64,000 nucleotides of DNA from Spirodela intermedia (Eukaryota > Streptophyta > Magnoliopsida > Alismatales > Araceae): contig LR746272.1 in NCBI GenBank assembly GCA_902729315.2, positions 8,272,827 through 8,336,826 of the forward strand, given 5' to 3'. Both the position numbers and the translations under genes were made by a program. Positions 1-12,200 of this stretch are shown here, one piece after another (the first letter of the stretch is position 1; each line of letters opens with the position of its first letter). The notes below the pieces were generated by a model that made no database searches, was not told the origin of the DNA, and saw only the letters and a list, made by a program, of their open reading frames with translations.

Positions 1-1101
1 AAACTCTTCGGTTTGTAGTCTTGGTGGTTTTTCCTGCTCAGGGTGTCATCAGTTGTTGGTAGTGGACCATGACCGGAGCTTCTTCGATTGGATAGAGGAA
101 AAGATGAGGTCAACGGAGTAGTTGAAACGCCCACAGCAAGTTGTTTCTCGTGGTTGGTCATTGACCTAGAGGCGTGGTTGGTTTTGTTTCTGGAACAGGG
201 TCTGATAAGGATTGCTTGTCCAGATCGATGTTTTCCAATCTTGTCTTAATTTATCATCTCGGAAGCAGCAATATCCTCAAAATTATTGCTATTTCTTTCC
301 GATCTCGGTCAACGGCTCAGTGAATTATTGCTTTTTTTTTCTTTGGGGTCGGATACTGTCACAGAAACCATACCCAAAGACAGCTTAGACAAGGAATAGA
401 GGAGCAGGATCCGGGTTTGACTTTGGACCCCAGGTCAGAAGGCACAGGAGGTATTCTAGATGCAGTGGTTCTCCCAGAGACAGGGCAAAGCGGCCCAGGT
501 CAACGCGGTAACGTTCTAGAAGCATGTTATGATCCAGGGGGAGCTCAACGAAGCTTCATCTATGTAGGGCTCCAAGTTACGAAATCAATATACAACTATA
601 TACGCGTAAAAATCGATTCGAGGGAGAAGCTATTTGGAAGGTTCCTAAGATCCTTGCGCCATTTCTTCCACCGCAAGAGAAGGCGGGCCCGGCGGTAGGA
701 AACCCAAGGATCCGACCTTCCTGCGACGGCGACATCATCTCGAGTGTCCGAAAGACCGGCGGAACACGTGTCATGGCCTCATCATCATTAACTTGGATCG
801 TCCACGCGTTAGCATGGCGGCGGCCGTTGCGGGTATGACATCATCTGCACGTGGTGCCATTGCCTTCCTACCCAAGCGAAGCAGTGCGTCATGGCGCACG
901 AACGGGGGAGACGGTGAGGGCACCTCTCGCCTTCCACACGTATCGCCGTTCTTCGGCGCTGACAGCTCTCACTTTTAAATAGACCCCACGATTGGAGGTC
1001 GTGCAGTTGGCTCCATTCTTTCTACAAACAAACCCTCGGTTGCGTCAGAGGATCGAAGAGAAGAGGAGGAAGAGGAAGAGGGGAGATCAGGTTTCGGAGG
1101 G
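1..1101. other. 5' flank of the DUF1645 gene
   Basis: No gene is recognised here. The stretch is ordinary intergenic DNA with short unsupported open frames. Near its right end it carries a TATA-like TTTAAATA at about 974-981, roughly 125 bases before the ATG at 1102. This fits a core promoter for the plus-strand gene, followed by a purine-rich leader (GAAGAGGAGG-type) at 1050-1090. Confidence 0.5.
972..982 (+). promoter_or_regulatory. Putative TATA box of the DUF1645 gene
   Basis: The sequence CTTTTAAATAG resembles a plant TATA element. It sits about 120-130 bases upstream of the ATG at 1102, leaving a leader of about 90-100 bases. The call rests only on sequence and position. Confidence 0.4.
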
Positions 1102-1233
1102 ATGGAGACGACGGTGACGCTGCCGCCTCGGGGAGCGGAGGGGGACGAGGAGGTGACGCTTGCGGCGCCGAGTTTCCGGAGGATTTCAATCGATTGGGAG
1201 GGGAACGACGGCGGCGACCGTGGCGATGGCGAT

Positions 1234-1265
<32 letters not shown>

Positions 1266-1998
1266 GGAGTTCGAGTTTGCAGTTCCGGCGTCGGTCTCCT
1301 TCGAGGGGATTCGGCCTGTTTCTGCCGAGGAGATCTTCTCCAACGGCCGGATCCGTTCCGTCTATTCCCTCCACGATCAAGCGCTGGTGTTTGAGGGCGG
1401 CGAGTTACAGAGATCGGAGAGCGTCGGAGCGGCGGAGAAGGCTGTCGTCGGATCCGCCTTGCAGAAGCTCGCGATAGAGGATAGGGCGGCTACTGATCCG
1501 CCGTCGACGTCGTACTCGACGGCGTCGTCGGATGCGGCCGATCTGGAGGGGATCTCTGCGAACAGTTACTGCCTGTGGACTCCATCGTCGGCGCCTTCTC
1601 CAGATATGCGGAGGAGGTCCCACTCCGCGGGTGAGTCGAAGAGGTGGCGCCTCCGCGATCTCGTCATCGGCCGCAGCCAGAGCGACGGGAAGAAGAAGTT
1701 CATCTTCTTGGAGTCGCATCACTCCTCTGTGGAGGTTGCCGAGAAGAGGAACAAGGAGCGACACGACGGCAAGTCCGAGCCGCCGTCGAAGTCGCCGGCG
1801 GCCGGAGAGGAGAAGAAGAAGAAGGGGGGAGTCAACCGCCCCGGCAAGGCATTGGAGATGGACATGGTGACCGCCCACCGGGTTTTCTACTCCAAGGGGG
1901 CGGCTGCGGCGGGGGATCGCCGGCGATCTTACCTCCCCTACCGCAGCAATCTGGTCGGCTTCTTCCCCAACTCCAATGGCGGCGCCCACCCCTTCTAA
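1102..1998 (+). CDS. DUF1645 family protein
   Basis: This is an intronless reading frame of 298 residues. It matches plant DUF1645 proteins in organisation: an acidic, low-complexity N-terminus; a central YCLWTP motif (about residues 156-161) followed by a serine-rich stretch; a basic KRWRLRDLV block; SQSDGKKKFIFL; and a C-terminus with RRRSYLPYRSNLVGFF and a terminal HPF, the hallmark end of the family. The Asp/Gly run near residues 40-55 is encoded by an imperfect GGCGAC/GAT repeat at about 1200-1266. No signal peptide or membrane segment is visible. Family members in other plants have been linked to stress responses and organ growth, but the biochemical role is unknown and nothing here reveals it. 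I chose the ATG at 1102 because it follows a TATA-like site and a purine-rich leader, and the frame is continuous to the TAA at 1996. Confidence 0.88.
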
Positions 1999-3702
1999 GC
2001 TCCCTCCTATACCACCGCTTTTCCCCCCTCTCCTGCAACCAAAACCCTAATGTTAGTAATCTCAGAGCCTGTAAACCTTCCCCCAATCCCTCTGTAAATT
2101 TGTTCTCCCGGTGTTGACAATCTTTCAGAAAACACAACACACTGAATTCACACGATCATCATCCACAAAGCAGCGAACAAACAGGCTGAGCAAGATGCGA
2201 CGTCATATCTCAACGAAACCAGAAATTATCTCGAACGGATTCAATCCCGAATAATTTTCCAACCGCGGTTGGACCAAGACCCTCTCGTCTTCCGAGAAAG
2301 TCAACGGCACCGACGACCATCCCGCCTCCGAACTACGCGTAGCAGCGAGGCTCCCCCCACCGCCGCCTCTCCTGAGGGCTCCACCACCATCGCCGCCGCA
2401 CTATCTACAAGCCCGACTCGGTCAACCGCCCGGAAAATATGAACATCCCCACCCCTCCTCCCATGAAGGAACGACGATAAGACCTAGCAACTCCACCCAC
2501 CGATCGCCTCTCTCTCTAACTTCTGTCTGAAAAGGACGCGGATCCCAGTAATGAACACGCAGTGATCGTTCAAACATATTGACTTTTGACCGCCTATGTG
2601 AAAGGGGTGCCGAAAAGCAGCCTCATTGCCAACCCACGTGGAGACCAAACGGATCTCGTTGTCCGGTCGATCGTCGGGTCGAGGTCACAGTTGAAAAGAA
2701 AGCAATTGGTAGCTGAATTAATGGCGGCGCGAAGACCAACTGCATTTGGATCACGTGGGAATGGGGAGAGGTCGAAGAAGCGCAAAAGCCCAGGCGGTAA
2801 CTTCACGCTAGATGAAGTAGCCCAGGAAAGGGCGGGCGCTTGCAACTGAGAAGAAAGCTCCCATTTTTTCTAATTATCTCAATATTCATGAAATTGTTCA
2901 TTAATCACCTTCTCTCTCTTGTACATATTGGGCCAGTTTTAACTGTCCCCCAGGCTAATTATCGATAAACCCCCTCATTTCTATACATTGACAAAGCACT
3001 CCCCAGAAACTCTCACCGGCTTCCAGTACTCCGCATTTAATTGAAACTTTGGTTAACCTCTAACCGTACGGTGAAAAGACAATACTACCCTTATACCCAC
3101 ATCTCTCTCTCTCTCTCTCTCTGTGCCTCCCAGCGACCCTTTCAGCAATACCATGACATTTTTTTTTATGTTTCAGAAGATTTGGACAACGTTACAATAA
3201 TATTAACATAATATTCTAAGAATATGGTAAACAATTAACCACTGGGACCAGAAACAAATTTGAGGAAGGTTTTCTGGGGAGCAACGGATCGAGGCACAAA
3301 AATGAAGAGTTTTTTTTTATTTATCGATTGACCTAATTTCAGGGAAGCTAGAACCAAAAGGACCCAATTAGATAACTCATACTAGGGTTCATCCTTATTC
3401 ACGATTGGCCAATAAGACAAATGCTAATAAGAAGAAGAAGAAGAAGCAGAAGAGATCCATAAAGGGATTATAAATCATGCACAAAATACTCACTGTTCCC
3501 TAATCTTCCTCTGGCTGGGCCTTATCTCCCTACCCTAATAATGCTCCTTTACCCAATCTAGGAAATAATCTTCATATCTGACAAAGAATTGAGACACATC
3601 CATACGCTTAAAATACTCATGTGGCATCCCAACGATTGGCCTGGCGGCGATCTTGTGGGCCAGATCGAGATGTGGATGCAGGGGCACACGGTCTCACAGA
3701 GT
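1999..3702. other. Intergenic region between the DUF1645 gene and DXR (convergent 3' ends)
   Basis: The plus-strand DUF1645 gene and the minus-strand DXR gene converge here, so the stretch contains both 3' untranslated regions. I see no conserved coding block. A short open frame at 2586-2849 has no recognisable domain and no splice context. A TC microsatellite lies at 3102-3122. Confidence 0.5.
3102..3122. repeat. (TC)n microsatellite
   Basis: About ten uninterrupted TC units in intergenic DNA. Confidence 0.9.
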
Positions 3703-6700
3703 CTAAGCAGGAACAGGGTGCAAACCTGATGAATGCTGTAGATCGGCGGCATGCCTTCGAGCCCACAAGTCGTAATGTACGATCTCCTCCAGGCTTGGTT
3801 CGGCGACCAGGTCGTTCCTGTGGGCGTCACATGTCTTCTCCACGACCTTGAATATGTCCAGATAGCTGATCCTGGGAGCAGAAAAAATGTCCAGTTCTTG
3901 GGAAACTCGTTGCAGAGATTTGTTTCTTAAAATACGATGAATGCATGTTAAGTATTTGAGGAAATGAGCTCAGAGGATGTGATGGCATGGGGATGACTAC
4001 TTTGATGCCTTTAATGGAATTTCTGGTACCATGAATGTATGCCAAATCGGGTAAAAAAACAAATGAATCTCTGCATGGATGTGCAGAAAATGAATCTGCA
4101 CCGTTCGTATGGGTTTAGACATGAATCGTGAAAAGATGCAACGTACTTTTCATCAATAAACATCTCCACAGCTTTCTCATTGGCCGCACTGAGGACTCCG
4201 GTCATGGTGCCTCCAGCACGCCCAGCTGCATAGGCCAGATCCATGGACGGATACTTCACGTTATCTGGAGCCTTAAACGTTAGTGAACCCAACCTGAAAA
4301 ATCAAATTATAAAATACCATAAGATTATCATATTAATTAGAAGGCTAGATTCATCTGGGTGTCACCAGGCAACATAACATTCAACTTCAGTTGCACATTT
4401 AGGGAAAGTAAGGCGTAATATTCTGTTCAAATCAACCAGATTCGTACCAGTCATAAAGGGATATCAACCATATTCTTTTCAGAAATAACAGGGAAATGGA
4501 TCATGAGCATATTTTATCCTTCAAAAAGGTCAAAGTTGTACGCGGTGCCAATGACTTTCGATGGAACGCGTTATGAGATAGACATTGTCAATGCTCTTCC
4601 AGGAGAGAGAAACATAATGGGTACTTGGAATCATGAAAAGAACACGCCAATAGTTTCTTATGTTTTAATGCAGAACTATGGAACTAAACAGTGTTGACTA
4701 AAATAGATTTCTATCACAGAGTGGAGCAGCGAATGGGACTCCAAATCTGTTTATTATATAGAAGAGGGGCATACTTGCAGAGGTCAAGCCGAGGCCATGT
4801 GACTTCTGAGCAGTGTATTCTGTCTGGCCAAGATAGAGTGTACAAAATTGGCAGACGCATGTCAGGCCATCCCAGCTGAGCTAGAACTGATGAATCCTGA
4901 GAGAAAAACACAGCCTATCAGGAATTTGTGTTCATTGAATAATATTCCAATATAGATTATTTTCAATTTATTATTCTATTCCAATGGAGTGCATCCTCTT
5001 AGACAGAAAGAAATTTTCTTTGGAATACCAATTATTCCTTATCACATCTCCTACATATGGATGGGAGGGGGGGTTGGGGGGAGGGAAAGAAAGACCTGTG
5101 TCTCAATCATTGAATGTATGATGGATTGCGGATGAATCACGATCTCAATATTATCATATTCAGCCCCAAATAGATAATGAGCCTCGATAACCTCTAAACC
5201 CTGGTAAGAAAGAAAGAAAAAACTGGTGTTAACCACTGATGGAACGGTATGTAAGCAGCACAATAAAAAGGAAGAGAACCCTCGTCGTATATAACATTAA
5301 TGCCAACTCTACACATTCTATCCATTTTATTTTTTCTCAATCCTGTAGTAGACCCAATACTACTATGGGATCTAACTTTAAGACTGATATTCATGAATGG
5401 TTGACATGATCTTTCTGACCACTAACCATATGGAATGGATATCGACTTGTACTCCCCCCGTCCACTATGAATGAAAAGCACCTTATTGAAGAGAGTAGCA
5501 GAATCCACTGTAATCTTCTTCCCCATGTTCCAGTTTGGATGTTTCAATGCATCAGCAACTTTCACTTCTTTCAACTTTTCAACGGGCCAATCCCTGCCAA
5601 GAAAACCATAAAATGAAGATATGAGACATTTCATACAGTGAAGTGAAGAACTGGTTTTTTGATATCTAGAGCTCTATGCTAAGACAATGATTGGACGGTA
5701 GGAAGCCCTCAAAGTGAGAAATATATTACGAGTAATATCACAGCTTACAGCAAGGTATCATTTGAACATCATTTCTTTGGAAATTATGAAAATATTCTTC
5801 CCTGAATTCACACAACGAATCCTGAATAGCTGAACCTCGTCTAATTATTTGAAATGTTTTAAATATTTTTAAAGTTTTTATCAATTACAGTTCGCACCTG
5901 AAGGATCCTCCTGATGCAGTTAAAATGATACCTCTGAGCGCTCCTTCAGGCAAACCTTGTATACACTGCAGAAAAGAGGGCACTATCAACAATTGACAAT
6001 AAAAAGCGAGAATGGAAAGGATGAAGAGTTAGCACACATCTACTTCAGTATCATAAAAGCTCCAAACCTGAAATATGGCAGAATGTTCGGAATCTGCCGG
6101 AAGTATTTTAACGTTATACTTGTGAGCAAGGGGAAGTACGAAAGGTCCTCCAGCGATGAGTGTTTCCTTGTTTGCCAGCGCTATGTTTTTTCCTGCCTTA
6201 ATTGCTGCTACAGTGGGCTGATGAAGCATCAAGAAAAAACAGGCAAAGTGTAAAGATACGTTTATTCGTAAGACCAAAGGAATTCACATCCTTATTTTTC
6301 GATATTCTTAATCATCACGTTTCTGGCAACCAGGATAAAGACGTTTAAACTACACAAGACTCTTAAACTTACATAAATACCAAAATTTCCCATTTGATTA
6401 GCGACTTCAAGGCAATTAACGAAATGTAAAATATGACCAAAGTGTACATGGTTAGGGAAAGTTCAAGAGTAACGTCGACTGTCAAGTACTAAGAAATTGA
6501 ACGTTAACAGAAGGGGTTGGGGACCAGACATTGAACATTGATGGCCATCTTGGTGGGATCTTGTTTCTTTCGTACAGAGTTCTGAACTTGACTGTCAATA
6601 GTTCCTCATCAGAATAAATACATTGAAATAGGCCCTCTCACATTGCAACTACTCAGCAGCATCTGCAGAGATACGTGCTGGTCACATAGCTTACGAGGTA

Positions 6701-8512
6701 CATGTTTTTCATGTAAAAATAGTTGCTTGATCAAGTATTTTATGATACTTTAAAATAACCGGAAACTCCAAAATTATTTGATCTCATTATTGGACTTTTC
6801 GCAATAATAGTTCAGAAAAAGAGAAATTCAAAATATATAATAGGATAAATATTGTAAGGAAACAAAAAACGGTATCAGTAAAACATAAACGGAAAGTTTT
6901 ACCTTCAATCCTGCACAGCCTACTATTCCTGTAACAACAGTAATGGCGTCTGGATGGCGAGCGACCTGAAATTTTTGAACACATAATCCAGCCTATTAAA
7001 TTGGATGCTAGTAATTCTAACCTGAGTAACAAGACAATGATAGAAATTTCAACTTGCCTCTATAATGCCCTCTTCTCCAGGGATGATTTCAGGTTTGTCA
7101 TCACAATCAGCCAAAGCCTCTTTAAGTTCACCGACCAATGACTCATCTCTTACGGAAACCAACTGAGGTTTGAAGTTTTTCACCTAAAAGCAGGGAGATA
7201 ACACGCGAATAACGAAATTTGATCAAATGAACTAATGTTTCAAATCTTAAGAGAAAAATATACCTGATCAGCAAGAAGAGCCACATTCGAACCAGCAGCA
7301 AGTGCAACAACCTTGAATTTATCTGGATGCTCAGCAACTATATCCAGTGTCTGCAAACAACATTTTAAAGATTTTTAATGGTTGAAAATGAGTATTCACG
7401 TTTAATTAAGGCTGGCATTGATTACCAAAAACTGTAACATCTTGTCAGAGGAAAATATTTTCAGACAACCTCCCAGACGATACCAAAACTTTTCAGCAGG
7501 AGTTCAGTATTCAAAACATTCAATAGGTTTCAAGGGGTGGATCTGATCTGGTCAGGCATCTGTTTTTTCAGGCAGATATTTATTGGACATCTAAAGGAAT
7601 CTTTTACACGCTACATTACAAACGTTTACCAGTTTTAAACGGAAAATACTAGATACACTCGGAGATACCCAAGATAAGTCGAAAAATGAATATAGTTACC
7701 TGAGTTCCGATTGATCCTGTTGACCCCACAATAGAAATAGGCTTCGGACCATCCCATACGTGGTAGCCTGGTTCCGCAATCGCACGACCAGGCCAGGCTG
7801 GTGGGGGACCCTGCTGCGCCGAGCAATAGGTTCTCCCAGTAGACCTTACTTCCTTCAACCTCTTCTGAACGAGTCCTACTGGAGAGAAAAATTAATCACC
7901 TGATAATCTTTAATCAAGAGCAAACAGTTCATGATGCAGACAAGCAGAAAACTGCGCAAAGGAGCGATTCCACGCGGAACCAGTCTCCGAAAAGTTTATG
8001 GTAGCTCATGAATGAATATGCTATCCTACTAAACACAGCAGACAATAATCAGCTGTGTTTAGTAGGATACGTGGTAGAAAGGAGCAGTGAACATTAATCG
8101 GTTATGCTTAAAACGGGATATGGAAAAGAGAGCTCGAAAATAAAAGGCTATCCTGATTCCAGAATCTTATCCATGTAAAATAAACACCGAGCTCCAGATA
8201 ATTCATACATCTAGTCGCGAATCCGGTCCCATCCAAAACACAAACAACTTCGACTAAAGAAAGGACGCGATCACTTGTAGACAGCCAAACTTCTCCATGG
8301 CACGATAGAAACACATCCAGAAGCACCGGAGGACGAAGGGGAGTCCACGGATAGAAAACGCTATAAGACAGAGACAACGGTCACGGCCACACATAGAGAC
8401 ACACGCCGCACAGACTGAGGAGCTCACCTTTCACCTTGTGGAATGTCCCCCGGCTAGAATCCAAGAAGGAAATGCTCCCGACCTCGCCGTGGAACGGAAG
8501 CTTCAGAGCCAT
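3703..8512 (-). CDS. DXR: 1-deoxy-D-xylulose 5-phosphate reductoisomerase, plastid (12 exons)
   Basis: DXR converts 1-deoxy-D-xylulose 5-phosphate to 2-C-methyl-D-erythritol 4-phosphate with NADPH, the committed step of the plastid MEP isoprenoid pathway. Minus-strand exons in transcript order: 8428-8512, 7700-7878, 7264-7350, 7058-7183, 6903-6965, 6068-6217, 5898-5965, 5482-5593, 5096-5200, 4775-4896, 4147-4293, 3703-3871. They join in phase to 1413 nt (470 residues), the normal plant length. Seen: a transit peptide with a YCSAQQ cleavage-like site (about 46-51), the plant PPPAWPGRA block (53-61), the NADPH loop GSTGSIG (80-86), the metal/substrate motif [11 protein letters not shown] (220-230), DSATLFNK followed by [12 protein letters not shown] (283-302), [12 protein letters not shown] (about 399-410), and the terminus GLHPVPA. 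The [10 protein letters not shown] start resembles monocot DXR. Intron 4 uses a GC donor (GAG/GCAAGT at 7058/7057). The models of neighbouring genes do not overlap it. Confidence 0.97.
8022..8069. repeat. Perfect 18-bp inverted repeat in DXR intron 1
   Basis: The left arm TATCCTACTAAACACAGC (8022-8039) is exactly complementary to the right arm GCTGTGTTTAGTAGGATA (8052-8069), with a 12-base spacer. It lies inside the 549-base first intron of DXR and would form a stable hairpin in DNA or in either transcript strand. Confidence 0.95.
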
Positions 8513-9250
8513 CACCCCGCCCAGCGCCCGCCCGCCTCAGTCCCCCGCCAGCAGCAAAACTCGACACAGAAGGACAACGAGGAGGGAGGGCTGGGGTGGA
8601 GCAGAGAGAGAGAGTTCAAATGAGACTGCAAGTTTGCGAGGCGACCGCCGAGTTCCGGAGATAAGACGAGTGGCGTCTACGGACGGAAAGAGCGGGTACT
8701 GATCTTCCAATTCTGATCACCCTGTGTGGGCGCAGGATAACATCAATGCTCCAGGGGAACATTGCAACGGTCATTCCTCACGTGCGACCGATGCCCAATT
8801 GGCTCTTCGTTCGGTCCTCCTTGTCGTCTTCCAGAGAATCCTGCGGTGGAGATTTACCCACTCCGCACAAACCCCCCTTCTGATGTGGGCCACGTTGGAG
8901 AGCAAAATAACAAACAGGTGGGGCCCACTTTTTGTTGGGAAGCTTTTGCGCAGGCAAAGTGGGACCCACTAGTCCAACGTGACTTTCGGCCGCCGGGAGC
9001 CCACCGGGCCAATTTTATAGTTAGGTTGTAACAGGTCACTCATTAGGGAAACTGGGCTTCGGCCCATTAATACTTTTGTCCTTTTGTGGCGGAGTCGATT
9101 GGTGACGTGTACAAACTCTCACTGTTTAGATTCATGATAAGAGCCCATCGACGGCAATGGATGGAGCACACCAGACCGACGGGTACCTACCCAATCACAA
9201 AGACCAGGAGAGAGAGAGAGAGAGAGAGAGAGACCATGGAGAGGCGCATA
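8513..9250. promoter_or_regulatory. DXR upstream region / AMSH 3' flank
   Basis: This stretch lies upstream of DXR and downstream of the AMSH-like gene; both are on the minus strand. It holds TGGGCC/GGCCCA (site II, TCP-type) motifs near 9005-9013 and 9053-9067, several GTGGG(A/C)CC(C)AC-type boxes around 8880-8975, and a (GA)n tract at 9208-9233. No gene is seen. Confidence 0.5.
9208..9233. repeat. (GA)n microsatellite
   Basis: About 12 GA units just downstream of the stop codon of the AMSH-like gene (minus strand), so probably in its 3' untranslated region as CT. Confidence 0.9.
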
Positions 9251-12200
9251 TCATCGGAGGTCGATGACCTCGAATCTGAGGTTGGGATTGATGTAGATAT
9301 TGGAGCAGTCCTCGTAGAGTGGGGTTCCATCGGCAGGTTCACGGTGGTAGTGGAATCCGCGCTCTTCGCATTCCTTCAGAACGCTGATCCCCGCCGGATC
9401 CGTCAGCCGGAAGATTCCGAAGTTCCTGGGGGAGAGGCTTACCGATTAAGGCCATCTGAGGGGCGATCTCAAGATCTCCATCACCGAGGTGAGGAAGGAG
9501 GAAACTGAATAAAGAGGAAGGTCGACGAAGCAGGAGACAGATGATGAGAGCATTGCGGAGCCAATACTTGCCTCGAAGTGTCTGTGGGAGCCACAACAAT
9601 CGCGAAAGCCTCGGGGAGCATCACCTGTAAAGGAAGTCCGTCACTCGGAGGAAGAAAATCTCGGAATAGGCGACTGCCAGGCAAGCAGCGAGGGTAACTG
9701 AAATGAAATTCACTTATTTCCTAATTTCCGTTGAGATTATGCATGATAAGCATTTGATGAACTACGTGCTGAAATCAAGGTAGTAGTTGTTGATAAATTA
9801 TGAAATTATATCGAATCTTGATGAAAACATGATGAGCGAGAGTTTTGAAGCAGAAATCCCATCATCATAACGTACCTGGTATGAGTATTGAGTGTGAAGA
9901 TCAATGGATGACATGAAACAACTTTGAGAAGGATGAGTCTGCGGAGAGTGGATCAAAATATTATCAGATTTTTTTTTTTTTAATGAAAATGCATTATACG
10001 AAAACCAGACGAATACGAAGAAGGTACGACATCTCAACACAATAAGATAAATGGGGGAGAGAAACGCGAAGATTATGGTGAAATATTTGTACGAACATGG
10101 ATCCATCCCAAAGGAAAAAGGTTCAACTCATCCTGAAGAGCATAGATCTCCTCCTCATGCAGCGCTTGGCACTGGAAATCCAGATAAAAAGTCAAGGTTC
10201 ATCTTGATCATGATAGAATCATATGCATGGGAATTCACACGGCAGTTAACTTACTGAATTCGATGTGGAATCCTGCTTGGGCACGATTAAGGTCGTCACA
10301 TAGAAGTTGCTGTTTTTCTGCAGTCGGGCATTTGAAGATTTAGTGAAGCTGAAACGGAGAAGACATGGACTGGGAAAGCTCACTGTCATCTCAGGCATAA
10401 GCTTGCTTACAAGGGAAGCACCAAGAACTCCGCAAGTTTCCAAGTCTCTTCCAGTGTTATCTCTAGCGAGTGTTGTGAATTCCTCCATCAATCCTGCTGA
10501 CTGGAAATAGAAAAATAAAATGACCGTGAAAAAACTCGTTCGGCAAGAAACATGGCCTCATAAACATGACTTTATCTGCTGTTTTTCTTCAATTATTCCG
10601 ATAGCCCTTTGTTTTTGGTCGGCTATTTTTACAGAATTCACCTAGACACCGTTGACCCAGCAGCTCTAAGTGTAGAGAAAGTGTCGCAGAAAGTTAATTT
10701 ATGAGGAAGTGTTTTTGGGTACCCACCAAGTGGATGTCGTGGATGGTGCCTGAAGTCAAACGCTCTTCGCATAGTGATTTTAGTTTCCTATTTCTGGAAT
10801 CTGGAACCGTGACGTGAGAAACAGTTGCCACAAGAGGAGCAGTCTCCACCCATGAAGTGATGGGGGAAGGAGGGAAGTGCTTGACGGCGAGGAGATTGAT
10901 GTTCTGACGTCTTCCTTCTGTTATGGGAAACTCTGATGTCCCCAAAGCTACGCCACCAGCTTCCTCTTCTCTCCCTTGGCTTTCAAGCAGCACCAAAAAT
11001 AGAAAAGTCACTCTTATGTCTTTTCTTAAAGCTGAAACATAAAACCCAATGGTCAACCGTTGTCAAAAGTCACTACCATGACGAATGAAATACCTGCGAT
11101 TTGTTCCAATCACGCCATCAGCGTTGACCTGTATAATGTTCAGATGTCATCAGCTGAAACTAAAGTATTTCCACATAAAACAGGCCGAAAGTATTCGCCC
11201 AATTACTAAAATGGCGATTTCCGAAAAATGATAAGATCAGGGAGATTTCTAGATTTTTTATTCCAAAATCCAGCTGATAATAACCATCAACAAGCAGACG
11301 AAAGGTCCAAAGAACTTTTCATACTAAGAAAAATATGAATTAAATACAGAAATTAAGATCATTATATTCATCATATGATCATAATTTCTTACCTGTCTAA
11401 TATTATCAGACTCTCCCTTTGCAACCGACGACTTTTTCATCCTGCGTTCCTCCAAGAACCCTTCCACGATCTAATCCAACCATGTGTGTGTGTGTGTTAC
11501 TGAACCGATTTGCATGAAAAATCTGATAAATACTGTTATTTATAAACATAGAAAAGAAAATGCCATCACACCTTCTTGTGATGAACCTTCTCTTTGAGAG
11601 AATATGCTATATAATCTTGATGCTGAGGGATGAACTCCGACACCAATCTATAATATGTTTAAATAAGCCAATAAAAAATTTCCCCATGAGCAATGCTTGG
11701 CAATACATGAGCAGCAAGAAGGTGGTGCTAGTGGAGTCAATCGCATCCATAATAAAAACATGAGTATTTATAGACAACAATAGAGGTAGAAAAAATGAAT
11801 TCGCCCGATTTGATAACCACTCCCAAATGTTCCCTAATTTCCTAAATATGTGTCTATCTGTAGCGTTAACCTATATGAACAAAAAAAAAAAAAGGGTTAA
11901 ATCCCAGGCATAAAAAAAGAGAAGAAAGCAGGCTATAGATCGAATGCTAAAGCAAATAGGTATTTGAATCGATGGTGCTGAATAAGTTCAACCCAACAAT
12001 CTTGTTTCTTCCCATCTTTTCCAAGCTCTTTTAGGGTCCCCCAATCTTCTTGAAGCCTTTGACTTTAATACTCTTACCACTGCAACAGAATCAAAAACAT
12101 CTAGTTCCCCTCCAAAACACCGGATCAGTCCATATTTTCGATCATATGTCGACCTGTTTTTCCACTTATTTACCTAAAAAAAGATACCATCTTCTAGATC

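Noticed and set aside
1405-1989. A 194-codon minus-strand frame opposite the DUF1645 gene
   Set aside because: It is a shadow of the real GC-rich coding sequence on the other strand.
2586-2849. An 87-codon plus-strand frame between the DUF1645 gene and DXR
   Set aside because: No conserved motif, no splice partners and no promoter signal; it lies between two convergent 3' ends.
10980-11056. Extension of AMSH-like exon 6 upstream to the TTTCAG acceptor at about 11036
   Set aside because: With the preceding exon this causes a stop or frameshift; the acceptor at 10980 keeps the frame, though I regard this border as the least certain in the gene.
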